Assembly (NCBI RefSeq): GCF_013393385.1
Contig: NZ_AP023239.1
Span: 3,534,001 to 3,598,000 of the forward strand
Reading direction: 5' to 3'
DNA from: Paenibacillus sp. URB8-2
Lineage (GTDB): Bacteria > Bacillota > Bacilli > Paenibacillales > Paenibacillaceae
DNA: 64,000 bases
The notes under the pieces are model-generated. The model saw only the letters and a list, made by a program, of their open reading frames with translations, did no database searches and was not told the origin of the DNA. The translations under genes were made by a program, and so were the position numbers. This document shows, in pieces, positions 63,457 through 64,000 of the stretch (its first letter is position 1; the number at the start of each line of letters is the position of its first letter).

Positions 63457-64000
63457 TTAGGCAAAAAGCTTGGCAGCATTCTTCTGCTCATAAGCTGCAA
63501 TTTCGTCCTCGTGCTGAAGCGTCAGGCCGATGTCGTCCAGACCTTGCAGAAGGAATTGACGGCGATGCTCGTCAAGATCGAAAGCGATGTTCAATCCGTA
63601 GGAGTCATTGATCGTTTTGTTCTCAAGATCGACGGTCAGTTCATAGCCGTCATGGGCTGCCGTACGCTGGAACAGATCTTCTATCTGCTCTTCCGAAAGC
63701 TTGATCGGCAGAATGCTGTTCTTGAAGCAGTTGTTATAAAAAATATCGGCAAACGACGGCGCCAAAATCACCTTAAAGCCGTAGTCCAGGATCGCCCATG
63801 GAGCATGTTCTCTGGAGGAACCGCAGCCAAAGTTAGCTCTCGAGACCAGGATGGACGCACCTTTATAGCGGTCCTGATTCAGCGCAAATGCGGGATTATC
63901 CTTGCCCGCTTCGTCGAAACGCCATTCAAAAAACAGAAACTGTCCAAATCCCGTCCGTTCGATCCGTTTGAGGAACTGCTTCGGAATAATCGCGTCCGTA
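63457..64000 (-). CDS. leuD: 3-isopropylmalate dehydratase small subunit, N-terminus outside window
   Basis: The last 181 codons of LeuD, which with LeuC isomerises isopropylmalate in leucine synthesis. Motifs: [42 protein letters not shown] (aconitase-type active site), [35 protein letters not shown] shorter frame beginning at 63771 is not the true start: the reading frame stays open and conserved to the window edge. Confidence 0.95.
   Translation of the reverse strand, partial: TDAIIPKQFLKRIERTGFGQFLFFEWRFDEAGKDNPAFALNQDRYKGASILVSRANFGCGSSREHAPWAILDYGFKVILAPSFADIFYNNCFKNSILPIKLSEEQIEDLFQRTAAHDGYELTVDLENKTINDSYGLNIAFDLDEHRRQFLLQGLDDIGLTLQHEDEIAAYEQKNAAKLFA

Overview
The window looks like a chromosomal segment of an endospore-forming, nitrogen-fixing Paenibacillus or close relative. 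Evidence: moderately GC-rich Firmicute DNA with strong AGGAGG ribosome sites and frequent GTG/TTG starts, a spore-germination receptor locus (28079-32499), Firmicute parE-parC, a DynA-type double dynamin, bactofilins next to a YhbD-like regulator, SLH and GerMN proteins, and several nitrogenase-related genes (one nifH, two nifB, one nifX-like) without nifDKEN. No rRNA, tRNA or CRISPR array was seen.

Layout. 1-231: tail of a YbaK/EbsC deacylase gene. 477-8510: a nif-like island holding a nifB (minus strand) and, divergently, two TauC/SsuC-type permeases, a membrane-anchored binding protein, a complete nifH and two more permeases of the same family. No ABC ATPase gene is present with them. A second ybaK-like gene (8771-9244) in the same orientation closes the island. 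9256-20200: drug exporter, bactofilin operon with its MerR-like regulator, DeoR regulator, ribosomal protein L25, acetyltransferases, a Fur-controlled flavodoxin operon, RNA modification enzymes and a MarR regulator. 20295-27922: topoisomerase IV, an ABC-2 exporter and an SGNH hydrolase. 28079-33259: germination receptor genes and a CAP-domain protein. 33462-49166: a WG-repeat protein, an mglBAC-type sugar importer, then a second nif-like group (nifX, an iron-containing alcohol dehydrogenase, nifB), then a sugar-sensing three-component system (YesN-YesM-binding protein) whose first gene is split by an intact IS1182-type element with a perfect 8-bp target duplication. 49447-64000: purT, dynamin, nth, S-layer-type protein, GerMN lipoprotein, two tandem amidases and the end of leuD.

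How the parts fit. The most unusual unit is the nif-like island. NifH keeps every residue needed for ATP and Fe-S cluster binding, all four permeases keep their ATPase-coupling (EAA) loops, and one permease carries an extra membrane segment plus a histidine-rich tail that should lie outside the cell. A reasonable inference is metal or metal-linked substrate uptake tied to cofactor assembly (NifB, NifH, NifX), with the energising ATPase supplied from elsewhere or replaced. Both nifB genes and the binding protein-nifH operon are preceded by leader RNAs containing intrinsic terminators, and two of these leaders share an 11-nt motif, which suggests a common RNA-based control.
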